Below, piece by piece: positions 53,901 to 61,686 of a DNA stretch of 64,000 bases. The position numbers and the translations under genes are program-made. The notes beneath the pieces were generated by a model, which saw only the letters and a list, made by a program, of their open reading frames with translations, searched no databases and was not told where the DNA came from. Source of the DNA: Verrucomicrobiales bacterium (GTDB lineage: Bacteria; Verrucomicrobiota; Verrucomicrobiia; Verrucomicrobiales; DEV007); the NCBI GenBank assembly GCA_029213265.1, contig JARGNG010000001.1, forward strand, positions 62,822-126,821, given 5' to 3'. How positions within the stretch are numbered: position 1 is the first letter of the stretch; every line of letters starts with the position of its first letter.

Positions 53901-54426
53901 CAGCCACTTCGGGAGCACTCCGGCGACGAAGCAGGTCTTCGTGCAGGATCGGGGTGAAAAACTGTATCGCCGAAGTCTTTATACGATTGTGAAGCGGACA
54001 AGCCCTCACCCGCGCATGTCGGCCTTTGATGCTCCCAACCGGGAAATGTGCATCACCGAGAGGGGCGTGACGAATACGCCGCTCCAGGCGCTGGTTACTT
54101 TGAATGATCCCCAGTTTGTCGAAGCTTCCCGCGTTTTTGCCGCGAAGCTCCTCGAGGAGACGAAGGGGGCGAAGGAACAGGAGCGATTGAATCGTGCTTT
54201 TGAAAAGATCACCGGTCGTCCCGCAACCGATGCGGAGCTGAATACGTTGGGTTCTTTTCTAACGGATGAGAGAGCGCGCTTCGAGTCGGACGAGGAGGCG
54301 GCCCGAAGTCTGATTGCGACGGGAGAAGCAGAGGTGGATCGGGCGCATTCACCGGTTGATCAGGCTGTCTGGACACAGGTTTCGAGCCTTTTGTTTAATT
54401 TGAGTGAAACCCTGACACGACTGTAA
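50926..54426 (+). CDS. Anti-sigma-like membrane domain fused to PSCyt1-PSCyt2-PSD1
   Basis: A 1166-residue fusion. Residues 1-80 are cytoplasmic-type helical sequence (MAEWIAILAERPLNEQE, SPDALDEYLDHCDMETWL), like the N-terminus of FecR-type anti-sigma factors. One transmembrane helix (about 84-103) and a Pro/Ala-rich spacer follow instead of a signal peptide. The standard body then begins: PSCyt1 with CFHCH (181-185), DUF1549 with CAQCHDHKYDP, a beta-rich insert and DUF1553 with NRIWQIFFGTG and NTPLQALVTLND. It is about 160 residues longer than the other copies here. Position directly after an ECF sigma gene supports an anti-sigma role. AGGA lies 12 bases before ATG 50926. Confidence 0.9.
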   Translation: MNEDRKMAEWIAILAERPLNEQETEEFRERLRESPDALDEYLDHCDMETWLTAAGDSFVQSDPAIVRQRMDGENSASSSSRRRYWGVGVAAAALLTIGVVYWFQANPSASEDAPVAEAPRISEPEVKIAEAGPAVKDPWKVINATGSVQHPGLKEKPVPAVASNRPVKFNRDIRPILSETCFHCHGPDEHGRRADLRLDSLEGATTDLDGTVAIVPGDVEKSEAWWRIISDDEEELMPPPESHLVLTEKQKQLIKRWIEEGAQYEGHWAYDSPEKQTPPNVDGARNEIDQFVFARLQEEGLKPSEEADPRTLIRRLTFDLTGLPPTPDEVESFVADYAKDSETSWQSAIDRLLASKHFGERMATPWLDQARYADTNGYSIDGGRHMWLWRDWVIQSYNENKPFDQFVIEQLAGDLLPDATPAQIVATGFNRNHMITHEGGTIPQENLTNYVADRVKTTSEVFLGLTMACAQCHDHKYDPISTKEYYQFFSFFNELSDKGNDGNAGVNAKPSLMAESVIPDDELPDLQRELEVLHEKLSTTTDGFDGWLKVAREEEKARGQKFRAFPLATLDASSPNRPGPYEIREDGSIYLSQPSGGLNAFSHALELPVVDVINGIRIRFRPDAKTGKLTPHDPGVPIVTTVLVSSGSQAAKQVEIYNQNVLARATASSSIPSAVPSNVLDERNVGWWQPSPEDKEPQLTLTFAEPIQPAESPYVTVMIFFGRSGSLPHHWQIEGFSGVDTDSRFPAHVSSLLGVPEEKWTDRERNQMLEEFRRDASSLEALRIRMANFEERIDVLTGQHSTMVMDTAPQPRETFVLNRGQYDAPMDKVSSNTPAVLPPLPVSEKATRLDLAKWMTDPENPLTARVTVNRIWQIFFGTGIVATTADFGSQGEWPSHPGLIDWLARDFIESGWDQKALIRKIVSSATYRQNSDETPALRELDPNNRLLARGPRFRLAAEFVRDNVLAVSGLLVPRVGGPSVQPYQPAGLWKEVSHFGSTPATKQVFVQDRGEKLYRRSLYTIVKRTSPHPRMSAFDAPNREMCITERGVTNTPLQALVTLNDPQFVEASRVFAAKLLEETKGAKEQERLNRAFEKITGRPATDAELNTLGSFLTDERARFESDEEAARSLIATGEAEVDRAHSPVDQAVWTQVSSLLFNLSETLTRL

Positions 54427-54427
54427 T

Positions 54428-55759
54428 TTGAAACGGATTTTCACCATTTTCCTGGGCCTTCTATTTCCCCTCCTTTGCCGGGGGGACGCACCTCCCAATG
54501 TAGTCTTTATTCTTTCGGATGATCAGGGCTGGGGAGACTACGGTTTCATGGGGCATGAGGTGGTTCAGACTCCGAATCTCGACAAGCTGGCTTCGCAAAG
54601 TTGGCTCTTTGAAAACGGGTACGTAGTCTCCCCCCTGTGTCGACCCTCACTTGCCTCGATGGTTTCAGGTTTGCATCCCCATCAACATGGCGTGGTTGGA
54701 AACGATGTCAGTCCGGCAAGGAAGGGGGCGCGGTATACCGAAGATCGTCCGGTTGTGGAAGCGTTTCATCAACACCCGGGGTTGATTCGTTTTCTGGTCG
54801 ATCGCGGGTATCTCGCCTTTCAGTGCGGAAAGTGGTGGGAGGGCTCCTGGAAGGATGGAGGATTTACTCACGGGATGACCCACGGCAATCCTCTCAAGGG
54901 GGGACGGCATGGTGATGTGGGGCTGACCATTGGTCGGCAGGGAATGGCACCGATTGAGGCGTTTATGGACACAGCGCAGAAAGAGGAAAAACCGTTCTTT
55001 CTCTGGTACGCACCGTTTCTGCCGCACACACCGCACAATCCTCCGGCCGACCTGCTGAAGAAATATGAGGGCAAAGATCTGAGCGAGGACACGGCGAACT
55101 ACTTTGCAATGTGCGAATGGTTTGACGCCACCTGCGGTGAGCTGATCGGTTCCCTCGACCGGCGCGGGATCCGCGAAAATACCCTGATTGTTTACGTGTG
55201 TGACAATGGCTGGTTGGCTGCTCCCGACTCGAAAATTACTCTGCCGGAAGGCTGGTGGCCTTCCTATGCTCCCAAGTCGAAAGGCTCGCCTTACGAGCTT
55301 GGGATTCGTACGCCGATTTTCTTTTTCTTTCCCGGAAAGATCGAACCAAAGCGGGAAAAGAGTCTTGCCAGTTCTCTCGATCTCTTTCCGACGATTGTTT
55401 CGCTTTGCGGGTTCGAAGTTCCCGGAGAGCTCCCGGGAGTGGATCTAACCCGGAATAGCCGGGACCAGGTCATCGGGGCGGCCTATTCGATTCACAACAT
55501 GACACCCGGGAAGCCGTTCGAAACGCTGCAGTATTCCTGGCTTCGCAAGGGCGATTGGAAATTCCTCCGGCGCCATGAGGGCATTGATTCGACCCGGTAT
55601 CTCACGGTGCATGACTGGGATCGGGTTCCGGTGCAACTCTTCGACCTTGGTTCCGATCCTGACGAAGCCACCAATGTCGCGGACAGGAATCCCGAACTGG
55701 TAGAAACCTTTCACGAAAATTTGGATCAGATGTTTCCCAACCCAACGACCCAGCCATGA
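54428..55759 (+). CDS. Sulfatase-like protein with atypical CRPSL active-site motif
   Basis: A 443-residue exported protein (signal [19 protein letters not shown]) of the sulfatase superfamily. [27 protein letters not shown] and the metal-site VYVCDNGW are present. At the formylglycine position it reads [12 protein letters not shown] (Cys 71): the Cys-x-Pro-Ser is kept, but the Arg that modifying enzymes and catalysis normally need is Leu. This looks like a distinct subfamily rather than a random mutation because the rest of the domain is intact. TTG start at 54428, 1 base after the upstream stop; the stop overlaps the DUF1501 start by ATGA. Confidence 0.88.
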   Translation: MKRIFTIFLGLLFPLLCRGDAPPNVVFILSDDQGWGDYGFMGHEVVQTPNLDKLASQSWLFENGYVVSPLCRPSLASMVSGLHPHQHGVVGNDVSPARKGARYTEDRPVVEAFHQHPGLIRFLVDRGYLAFQCGKWWEGSWKDGGFTHGMTHGNPLKGGRHGDVGLTIGRQGMAPIEAFMDTAQKEEKPFFLWYAPFLPHTPHNPPADLLKKYEGKDLSEDTANYFAMCEWFDATCGELIGSLDRRGIRENTLIVYVCDNGWLAAPDSKITLPEGWWPSYAPKSKGSPYELGIRTPIFFFFPGKIEPKREKSLASSLDLFPTIVSLCGFEVPGELPGVDLTRNSRDQVIGAAYSIHNMTPGKPFETLQYSWLRKGDWKFLRRHEGIDSTRYLTVHDWDRVPVQLFDLGSDPDEATNVADRNPELVETFHENLDQMFPNPTTQP

Positions 55760-57249
55760 AACGAATTCCTTTGGCCTCCACCTTCGACGAGATACAGCGT
55801 CAGTTGCTGACGCGACGATCTCTTTTTGGAAAAACGGCAACTGGTCTCGGGGGTGTTGCTCTCAGCCAGATGATGTCATCGCAGGGGCAGGGCGCGCTTC
55901 TCGATGTTGGCGATACCGGTTCATCGGAGGGAATCCCCGGGCTTCCCCATTTTGCGCCGAAGGCAAAACGGGTTATCTATCTATTCCAGTCCGGCGGGCC
56001 GAGCCATGTTGACCTCTATGATGGAAAAGACTTCCTCGAAAAGCATCATGGAAGCGATCTTCCTCCGTCTGTCCGGGGAGACCAGCGTCTCACCGGCATG
56101 ACCGCCCGTCAGGCGAGTTTTCCGGTCGTGAATTCACTCTGGGGCGGGAAGCGTTGCGGGGCGCACGGGACCTGGATGGGCAACATCATTCCGCACATGC
56201 AGGGCATTGCGGATGAGATGACGATCATTCGTTCGATGTGGACCGAAGCGATCAACCATGATCCCGGCGTGACCTACATCAATACGGGATCCCAGCAAAT
56301 GGGCCACCCTTCGATGGGGGCATGGCTCAGTTACGGGCTGGGCAGGGAGAACGAAAACTTTCCCGCCTACATGGTTCTTCTGAGTCAGGGGACCGGGAAA
56401 AATCCGGGCCAACCGCTTTTCTCCCGACTTTGGGGAAGCGGATATCTTCCCTCGAGTCACCAGGGGGTTATGCTTCGGCCGGGCGCGAACCCGGTGCTGT
56501 ATTTGAAGAACCCGGACGGTGTTTCGAGAGACTCGCGCCGACGCCTGCTTGATACGCTGGGGGATCTCAATCGTCAGCACGCCGAAGTAGCGGGAGATCC
56601 GGAAACGCTCGCCCGGATCGAAGCCTATGAGATGGCCTATCGGATGCAAACTTCGGTGCCGGATCTGACCGATTTTTCCGATGAGCCGGAGTCTACGTTT
56701 CAACTCTACGGGGAAGAGGCGAGACGTCCGGGAACCTTTGCGGCAAACTGCCTCATGGCACGTCGCATGGCGCAACGCGGGGTGCGTTTCATCCAGCTTT
56801 TCCACCGGGGATGGGATCAGCACATTTCGATCCGGAACCAGTTACCGCGTCAGTGTCAGGATGTTGATCAGGCCTCGGCTGCTCTGATTCACGATCTAAA
56901 GAGAAACGGCATGCTCGACGATACTCTCGTGATCTGGGGAGGGGAATTCGGGCGAACGGTTTACAGCCAGGGGCAATTCGACGCTCCTACATCGGGCCGT
57001 GATCACCATGGACGGTGCTTTACCACCTGGATGGCAGGCGGCGGAGTCAAAGCGGGATTTGATTACGGTATGACTGACGATTTTTCCTACAACGTTGCCG
57101 AAAATCCGGTCCACATTCGGGATTTAAACGCGACGATTCTGCACCTGTTAGGAATTGATCATGAGCGGTTTACTTTCAAATTCCGGGGGCTCAATCAGCG
57201 CCTCACCGGCGTCGAAGAGGCGCATGTGATGAAAGATATTCTCGCCTGA
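55756..57249 (+). CDS. DUF1501 protein, Tat-exported, third copy
   Basis: A 497-residue paralogue with RR at 20-21 ([14 protein letters not shown]) in a longer N-terminus. Segments are [50 protein letters not shown] and [13 protein letters not shown], ending in [10 protein letters not shown]. It closes the sigma-PSD1-sulfatase-DUF1501 operon; the sulfatase gene between PSD1 and DUF1501 is unlike the other pairs in this window, where the two are adjacent. Convergent with the sulfatase at 57259. Confidence 0.92.
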   Translation: MKRIPLASTFDEIQRQLLTRRSLFGKTATGLGGVALSQMMSSQGQGALLDVGDTGSSEGIPGLPHFAPKAKRVIYLFQSGGPSHVDLYDGKDFLEKHHGSDLPPSVRGDQRLTGMTARQASFPVVNSLWGGKRCGAHGTWMGNIIPHMQGIADEMTIIRSMWTEAINHDPGVTYINTGSQQMGHPSMGAWLSYGLGRENENFPAYMVLLSQGTGKNPGQPLFSRLWGSGYLPSSHQGVMLRPGANPVLYLKNPDGVSRDSRRRLLDTLGDLNRQHAEVAGDPETLARIEAYEMAYRMQTSVPDLTDFSDEPESTFQLYGEEARRPGTFAANCLMARRMAQRGVRFIQLFHRGWDQHISIRNQLPRQCQDVDQASAALIHDLKRNGMLDDTLVIWGGEFGRTVYSQGQFDAPTSGRDHHGRCFTTWMAGGGVKAGFDYGMTDDFSYNVAENPVHIRDLNATILHLLGIDHERFTFKFRGLNQRLTGVEEAHVMKDILA

Positions 57250-57258
57250 AGAATAATC

Positions 57259-58740
57259 TCAGAGTCCTTCGTGATTCACCTTGTCAGCGCCTCGGTCGGA
57301 ACCGGCGGGAGCGCGTTGGTAGTCATCCCGGCTTTGAAAGGTTTGATCGCCGGTCCGACGGTCGAATCCATCCATGCTGATGTCAGCGGGAGCCGAGTCT
57401 CCTGTTTTTTCGATCCAGTGATCGAGAGCGGCGGAGAGCCGCGATTCGATGGTGGAGTAGGCAGGATCGCCGGCAAGGTTGTGGATTTGATGAGGATCGC
57501 CCTGCGTGTCAAAAAGTTCGACTTCAGGGCGCGGAGTGAGAATCACATCGGACTGAATGGGAGTCAGTGGTTCGGAAGATTCGGCTGCGGAGAGAAGATC
57601 CTGATAGGTTGGCGACTTGTTCGAATCAGCTGGTCCCTGGAGCGCGAGCTGCGGTCGTGAGTTCCGCATGTAGAGCCAACGGCCATCTCTGATGGATCGA
57701 CCATGCGCTTCATAGTCGTGCCAGTTGTGTTCGGAGAAGGCAAAAGGACGAATCGAAGCGGTTGTGTCTGCGTAGACCGGGGTGAGGGAGCGGCCTTGAA
57801 AAGTCTCCGGCTTTTCGATCCCGGCGAGTTCTGCAACGGTCGGGGCAATGTCTATCACACTGATCAGTGAGCGACTGATCGTACCGGGTGCCTCGATCGA
57901 AGGTCCCGAGGCAACAAAATAGGTCTTCATGCCGTCGTCGATCAGGCGGGTTTTGGCGCGGGGAAACGGCCTGCCGTTGTCAGCAACGACAAAGAGATAG
58001 GTGTTTTCAAACTTCCCGTCTTTTTTGAGTTGGTCCACGACCTGCCCGACGAAGTAGTCAAAGCGAGTCACTTCGAGAAGGTAGGCGGCGAAGTCTTCGC
58101 GCGTTGCCGGGGTATCTACGAAGGCAGGGGGAAGAGTGAGTTGGGCCGGATCGTATTTTGGTCCGTAGAGCGATTCATCCCATTCGTGCCTTCCATCCCA
58201 GACGCGATGGGCATCGAGGGCGGCGAGCCAGAGAAAGAACGGTTGCTCCTCCGGGCATTCGGCGAGAGCCGTGAGCCAGTTTCCGTGACCTCCGGAGTTA
58301 CCTTTGATCTTGGCTCCGAATTTTTTGTCGAAGGCCTCCCTTGGGGGAGTCTTCCCTTCGGGTGCAGGATTCCAGGTCATGTGATCTTTCCCGGCAAGGG
58401 CGGTGTAGTAGCCCGCGTCACGGAGCGACCCGGGAAATGAAGGGATGTGCCAGGAAATGGGGCGATGCAATTCCGAGGCCTCCCCGGTGTTATGAGGATA
58501 GCGGCCAGTGATGATGCTCGACCGGCTCGGGCTGCAACTGCTGGTGGTGAGGTAGGCGTTTGTAAAAAGAATTCCCTCCTTTGCAAGGTCGTCGATATGA
58601 GGGGTTCGGGCGTCAACGCTGCCGTAGCAACCGAGGTCATTGTAGCTGATGTCGTCCGAAATCAGGAGAACGAAATTGGGACGTTCGTCAGCAAGCGACA
58701 GGCCGGAGAGGAGGAGAAAAAAGGCAACGATGCGATTCAT
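57259..58740 (-). CDS. Secreted sulfatase with canonical CSPSR motif
   Basis: A 493-residue exported sulfatase (signal MNRIVAFFLLLSGLSLA). FVLLISDDISYNDLGCYG binds metal, and CSPSR (Cys 69, then SSIITGRYPHN) is the full formylglycine motif. The pattern AGKDHMTWNP in place of the usual GKWHLG, and VVADNGRPFPRAK at the second metal site, suggest the heparan N-sulfatase-like (sulfamidase) branch, but this is only a motif impression. The C-terminus carries an extra Asp/Arg-rich tail of about 40 residues. It stands between convergent DUF1501 and the YqjK-like gene 23 bases upstream. Confidence 0.9.
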   Translation of the reverse strand: MNRIVAFFLLLSGLSLADERPNFVLLISDDISYNDLGCYGSVDARTPHIDDLAKEGILFTNAYLTTSSCSPSRSSIITGRYPHNTGEASELHRPISWHIPSFPGSLRDAGYYTALAGKDHMTWNPAPEGKTPPREAFDKKFGAKIKGNSGGHGNWLTALAECPEEQPFFLWLAALDAHRVWDGRHEWDESLYGPKYDPAQLTLPPAFVDTPATREDFAAYLLEVTRFDYFVGQVVDQLKKDGKFENTYLFVVADNGRPFPRAKTRLIDDGMKTYFVASGPSIEAPGTISRSLISVIDIAPTVAELAGIEKPETFQGRSLTPVYADTTASIRPFAFSEHNWHDYEAHGRSIRDGRWLYMRNSRPQLALQGPADSNKSPTYQDLLSAAESSEPLTPIQSDVILTPRPEVELFDTQGDPHQIHNLAGDPAYSTIESRLSAALDHWIEKTGDSAPADISMDGFDRRTGDQTFQSRDDYQRAPAGSDRGADKVNHEGL

Positions 58741-58763
58741 GCGAAAATGAGAGTGGGAAAGCT

Positions 58764-59144
58764 CTAGTTGTCGGCCCGGTCCCGATTCGTGAGGATCTCA
58801 AGAATTTCCCGTGTCAGGAATGTCTTAAGGAGAGGGCCGGAAAAGGAAAGAAGAAGCCCCCCGAGCTTGAGCAGAGATTTAAAAAACGCATTGGAAGAAA
58901 TGCCGGTCTTTCTGTTTTTGCCGCCGGCCTCTTGATCTTCGCTGCTCCGGCCCGTCGCCGAAGCGATGACTATTCCGGCGGCGAGAGAACCTCCGATCCA
59001 CCACAAGAGATTCTTCTTCATCGATGCTTCGATTCGGCTGGAGAAATCGACGGCCTTACGCGTATCCGACAAACCACCTTGCAACTCGCTCCGTGATCTG
59101 TGGACTTCTTCGAGGAGTCGTTCCCGTTCCGTTTGGGCCTTCAT
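58764..59144 (-). CDS. YqjK-like small membrane-associated protein
   Basis: A 126-residue protein: an N-terminal basic coiled-coil-like helix (RERLLEEVHRSRSELQGG), a transmembrane segment (about 44-62, NLLWWIGGSLAAGIVIASA), a charged linker and a second amphipathic/hydrophobic part (LLKLGGLLLSFSGPLLKTF). The order matches the third gene of the yqjD-yqjE-yqjK type cluster of Proteobacteria. Its start overlaps the stop of the holin-like gene by 4 bases. Function unknown; envelope association is inferred. Confidence 0.65.
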   Translation of the reverse strand: MKAQTERERLLEEVHRSRSELQGGLSDTRKAVDFSSRIEASMKKNLLWWIGGSLAAGIVIASATGRSSEDQEAGGKNRKTGISSNAFFKSLLKLGGLLLSFSGPLLKTFLTREILEILTNRDRADN

Positions 59145-59566
59145 GGGTGGCGGCGCATTTCCTCAAGCCATTCTTGGTCCCGTTTCAGTTCTGCGATCGA
59201 GTCGCGAAAAGGGGGGCGCCCGAAGCGGCGTTTTCCGACGGCCACGAGGATTACTGCCACAAGGAGGTGCAAAGCGGCGGCCGCGAGTGTCACCAGATAC
59301 CAGGACCAGTCCTGACTGATCGAGATCCAGGCTATTACCCCTACCAGGGTAGCAAGGTAGCAGACGACGCAGAAGAGACCGGCGACGAGGAAGCAGACCA
59401 AACGAATGCCGAGATCAGTTCCGGCCTCTTTAGCTTCGAACTGAAGAAGATTGAGCCGTGCATGGCAGTACCGGGCAAAGCCGATGAGAGTTTCGCTCAC
59501 GGCGTCTCCAAAACCCCGTGGTCCGGAATTTTCAGATGGAGAGGAAGGGTCCATGAATGGCGTCAT
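59141..59566 (-). CDS. Phage holin family protein, YqjE-like
   Basis: A 141-residue membrane protein with the Phage_holin_3_6/YqjE pattern: an N-terminal soluble part (ETLIGFARYCHARLNLLQFE), two hydrophobic helices (about 57-82 LVCFLVAGLFCVVCYLATLV and 88-120) and a short charged tail. In Proteobacteria YqjE sits beside YqjD, a membrane-anchored ribosome-binding protein; the same pairing appears here. GAGGG precedes the ATG by about 6 bases but lies in the 3' arm of a hairpin (59569-59590). Overlaps the YqjK-like start. Confidence 0.75.
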   Translation of the reverse strand: MTPFMDPSSPSENSGPRGFGDAVSETLIGFARYCHARLNLLQFEAKEAGTDLGIRLVCFLVAGLFCVVCYLATLVGVIAWISISQDWSWYLVTLAAAALHLLVAVILVAVGKRRFGRPPFRDSIAELKRDQEWLEEMRRHP

Positions 59567-59568
59567 TT

Positions 59569-59590
59569 CAACCCTCGTTCGAACGGGTTG
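59569..59590 (-). promoter_or_regulatory. Leader hairpin covering the ribosome-binding site of the YqjE-like gene
   Basis: On the transcript CAACCC (59590-59585) pairs with GGGTTG (59574-59569), with the palindrome GTTCGAAC between them. The 3' arm contains the GAGGG-like Shine-Dalgarno sequence just before the ATG at 59566. Confidence 0.35.
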
Positions 59591-59600
59591 AAGCGGGGAG

Positions 59601-59631
59601 AAAAGGGGCCTGATCGGCTTTCCCGGTCAGG
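59601..59631 (-). terminator. Rho-independent terminator after the YqjD-like gene
   Basis: On the minus strand a 9-bp stem CCTGACCGG/CCGATCAGG (59631-59623 and 59617-59609, one G-U pair) with loop GAAAG is followed by CCCC and TTTT. The stem includes the TGA stop of the gene at 59627. Confidence 0.55.
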
Positions 59632-60025
59632 AGCGGAAGATCTTCGCAATGATGAAACCTACACCAAGAGCAAGGAGGACAGATTTGAGAGGGTTTTCAC
59701 GGACGTAGTCTTCCCCCTTCTTCTGGTAGTCCTCCATTTTCTCCTGGGCCTCGAAAAAGCTTTCCTCTGCGAGATCCTTGTATTGATGGGCTTTTTCGGT
59801 CGCCTCATTCTGGAATTGTTCCGCATGCTCGCGGACGAGCTTCTGATATTCCTCCTTCGCTTGGAGCGCGGCCTCCCGAAGTTCCTTCGCCTTTTCAGCG
59901 GCGGCTAGTCGCAATTCGCGTGCCGCTTCCTCAGCGTGAGCTTTGCTCGACTGGAAATGCTTTTCGGCATCGGCAATCGAAGCATCTTCCGGCTCCTTCT
60001 TGGTGGATGAGTCTTTCTCTGGCAT
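59627..60025 (-). CDS. DUF883/YqjD-like coiled-coil protein with C-terminal membrane anchor
   Basis: A 132-residue protein: a long Ala/Glu/Lys coiled-coil (about 12-105; units such as EEAARELRLAAAEKAKEL) followed by DYVRENPLKSVLLALGVGFI, the YqjD/ElaB/DUF883 C-terminal motif in which R/P-x-x-S/A precedes one membrane helix, ending in Arg-Ser. E. coli YqjD binds stationary-phase ribosomes through its N-terminus. AGGA 9 bases before the ATG at 60025 supports this start over 60064. The 152 bases upstream hold no supported gene. Confidence 0.8.
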   Translation of the reverse strand: MPEKDSSTKKEPEDASIADAEKHFQSSKAHAEEAARELRLAAAEKAKELREAALQAKEEYQKLVREHAEQFQNEATEKAHQYKDLAEESFFEAQEKMEDYQKKGEDYVRENPLKSVLLALGVGFIIAKIFRS

Positions 60026-60177
60026 CGTCTGATTCCTCTGTGTTTCGTTTCGGAACGGCAGCAAAGTTTATCTACCTATTTCCAAAGTAAATGAACCCCC
60101 GATCGATCGAACCGTCAAGCGGCTCACAACGAGATCAGGAGATCCGGAAGAAGGCTGCCGGTGTCGAGAACGGGAGC

Positions 60178-61626
60178 TCAGGCAAAGATGTCCATGACCG
60201 GCTTCCCTTTCCCGTCCTCCGTCACATAGAACGGGCGTCCCTCGATCGTAAACTCAGTCTTCGGACTGACCCCCATGGCCGTCATGATCGTTGCGTGGAG
60301 ATCGGTCACCGTGACCGGGTTTTCCACCGCGACGAGAGGGCGTTCGTCGGCTGTCTTTCCGTAAAGGTATCCTTTCTTCACTCCGCCGCCAAACAGGGCG
60401 ACGCTCGTTCCGGCAGTAAAATGACGGTGCAGGCCGTAGTGTTTCGCCTCGGTAATCTGGTCGACCTTGTGGGTTGCCTGGTCGTTTGCGGTTGATCCCG
60501 GCTTTCCTTCCATGATTGCATCCCGGCTGAACTCCGAGGCAATGATGACGAGGGTCCGGTCAAGAAGTCCGCGTTCTTCCAAATCCAGAATGAGCTGCGA
60601 AATCGGGCGATCAATTTCCTTGTGGAGACGGTCGACGGTGTCATGTCCGTTGGCATGCGTGTCCCAGTGAAGAAACGGAACATATTCGGTCGTTACTTCG
60701 ACAAAACGCGCTCCGTTTTCGACGAGACGCCGGGCGAGCAGGCAGCCGCGACCGAAGCGACCGGTGTCGTAGATCTCGCGGACTTCTTTCGGTTCCTGTT
60801 CAATGTCGAATGCCTCACGTTCTTTCGATTGGAGGAGGCGATAGGCGTTGTCCATCGAGCGCATCAGCGATTCCTGCTGGTGGCTGCTCGCGTAGTCGCG
60901 ATGCGGGTTTTGATCGACCAGCTTTCGGAAAAGCTTGTTTCGATTGGCAAAGCGGTCCTGCGTCATTCCCTCAGGAGGACGGACGGACTGTGCCGCCTGC
61001 TCGGGAAAGGGGAGATTCATGGGGCCGTACTCGCTGCCGAAGAATCCTGCGGTTGTGAACGCCTTGAGCTCCTCTTTTTCCCCGACGCCTTCGAGTCTTT
61101 GCCCGACATTGATGAAGGCCGGCATGACGTCGTTGTTGGGTCCTAACACCCGTGCCATCCAGGAACCGAGGTGGGGGGCGGCAACGGTCTGTGGCGGTAC
61201 GTATCCGGTGTGCCAGTGATATTGATGACGCGAGTGGAGAATACTTCCGAGGTCCGGTTGCATAGCGGAACGGATCAGGGTTCCACGGTCCATCACTTTG
61301 GCAATGTTCTCCAATCCGGCGCAGATCTTGATGTTGTCGACGGAGGTGTCGATCGACGGGAAGGTGCTCAGGACCGAGTCGACGGCCATTCCCTTTTCAA
61401 AAGGAGCGTAGCGTTTCGGGTCGAAGGTTTCCGGAGCTGCCATTCCTCCGCCCATCCAGAGCAAAATGCAGGCGTCTGCTTTGGCTTCGGGGTGTTCGAG
61501 GTCCTTTCCCCGGACGATTTGAGGGGCGCCGGACATCCACGCAGCGGTGGAGGCTGCACCCAGCTTCTTGAGAAAGTCGCGGCGGACGATGCTGTCCGGA
61601 GCTTCGGGGTCGATTTCAAATTTCAT
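60178..61626 (-). CDS. DUF1501 protein, Tat-exported, fourth and most divergent copy
   Basis: A 482-residue paralogue with a late twin-arginine motif (SIVRRDFLKKLGAAS, RR at 15-16). The core reads ACILLWMGGGMAAPETFDP, SRHQYHWHTGYVPPQT, HLGSWMARVLG, PFLHWDTHANGHD and IIASEFSRDAI. Compared with the other three copies, the GPSH segment is GGGMAAPE and the GGEFGRT loop is ASEFSRD, so it belongs to another branch. It is co-oriented with the PSD1-like gene whose stop lies 55 bases upstream; a 19-base motif shared with the MFS promoter region lies between them. Confidence 0.9.
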   Translation of the reverse strand: MKFEIDPEAPDSIVRRDFLKKLGAASTAAWMSGAPQIVRGKDLEHPEAKADACILLWMGGGMAAPETFDPKRYAPFEKGMAVDSVLSTFPSIDTSVDNIKICAGLENIAKVMDRGTLIRSAMQPDLGSILHSRHQYHWHTGYVPPQTVAAPHLGSWMARVLGPNNDVMPAFINVGQRLEGVGEKEELKAFTTAGFFGSEYGPMNLPFPEQAAQSVRPPEGMTQDRFANRNKLFRKLVDQNPHRDYASSHQQESLMRSMDNAYRLLQSKEREAFDIEQEPKEVREIYDTGRFGRGCLLARRLVENGARFVEVTTEYVPFLHWDTHANGHDTVDRLHKEIDRPISQLILDLEERGLLDRTLVIIASEFSRDAIMEGKPGSTANDQATHKVDQITEAKHYGLHRHFTAGTSVALFGGGVKKGYLYGKTADERPLVAVENPVTVTDLHATIMTAMGVSPKTEFTIEGRPFYVTEDGKGKPVMDIFA

Positions 61627-61667
61627 GGTCGTAAGGGGGCGGGAACCAAGAGGGTCGGGTCAGAGAG

Positions 61668-61686
61668 GTAACAGGGTTCAGTCATC
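61668..61686. promoter_or_regulatory. 19-base motif shared with the MFS upstream region
   Basis: GTAACAGGGTTCAGTCATC matches 45534-45552 in 18 of 19 positions. Read on the minus strand, AACCCTGTT lies about 43-51 bases before the DUF1501 ATG at 61626, the same placement as before the MFS gene. It overlaps the stop codon of the PSD1-like gene. Confidence 0.45.
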
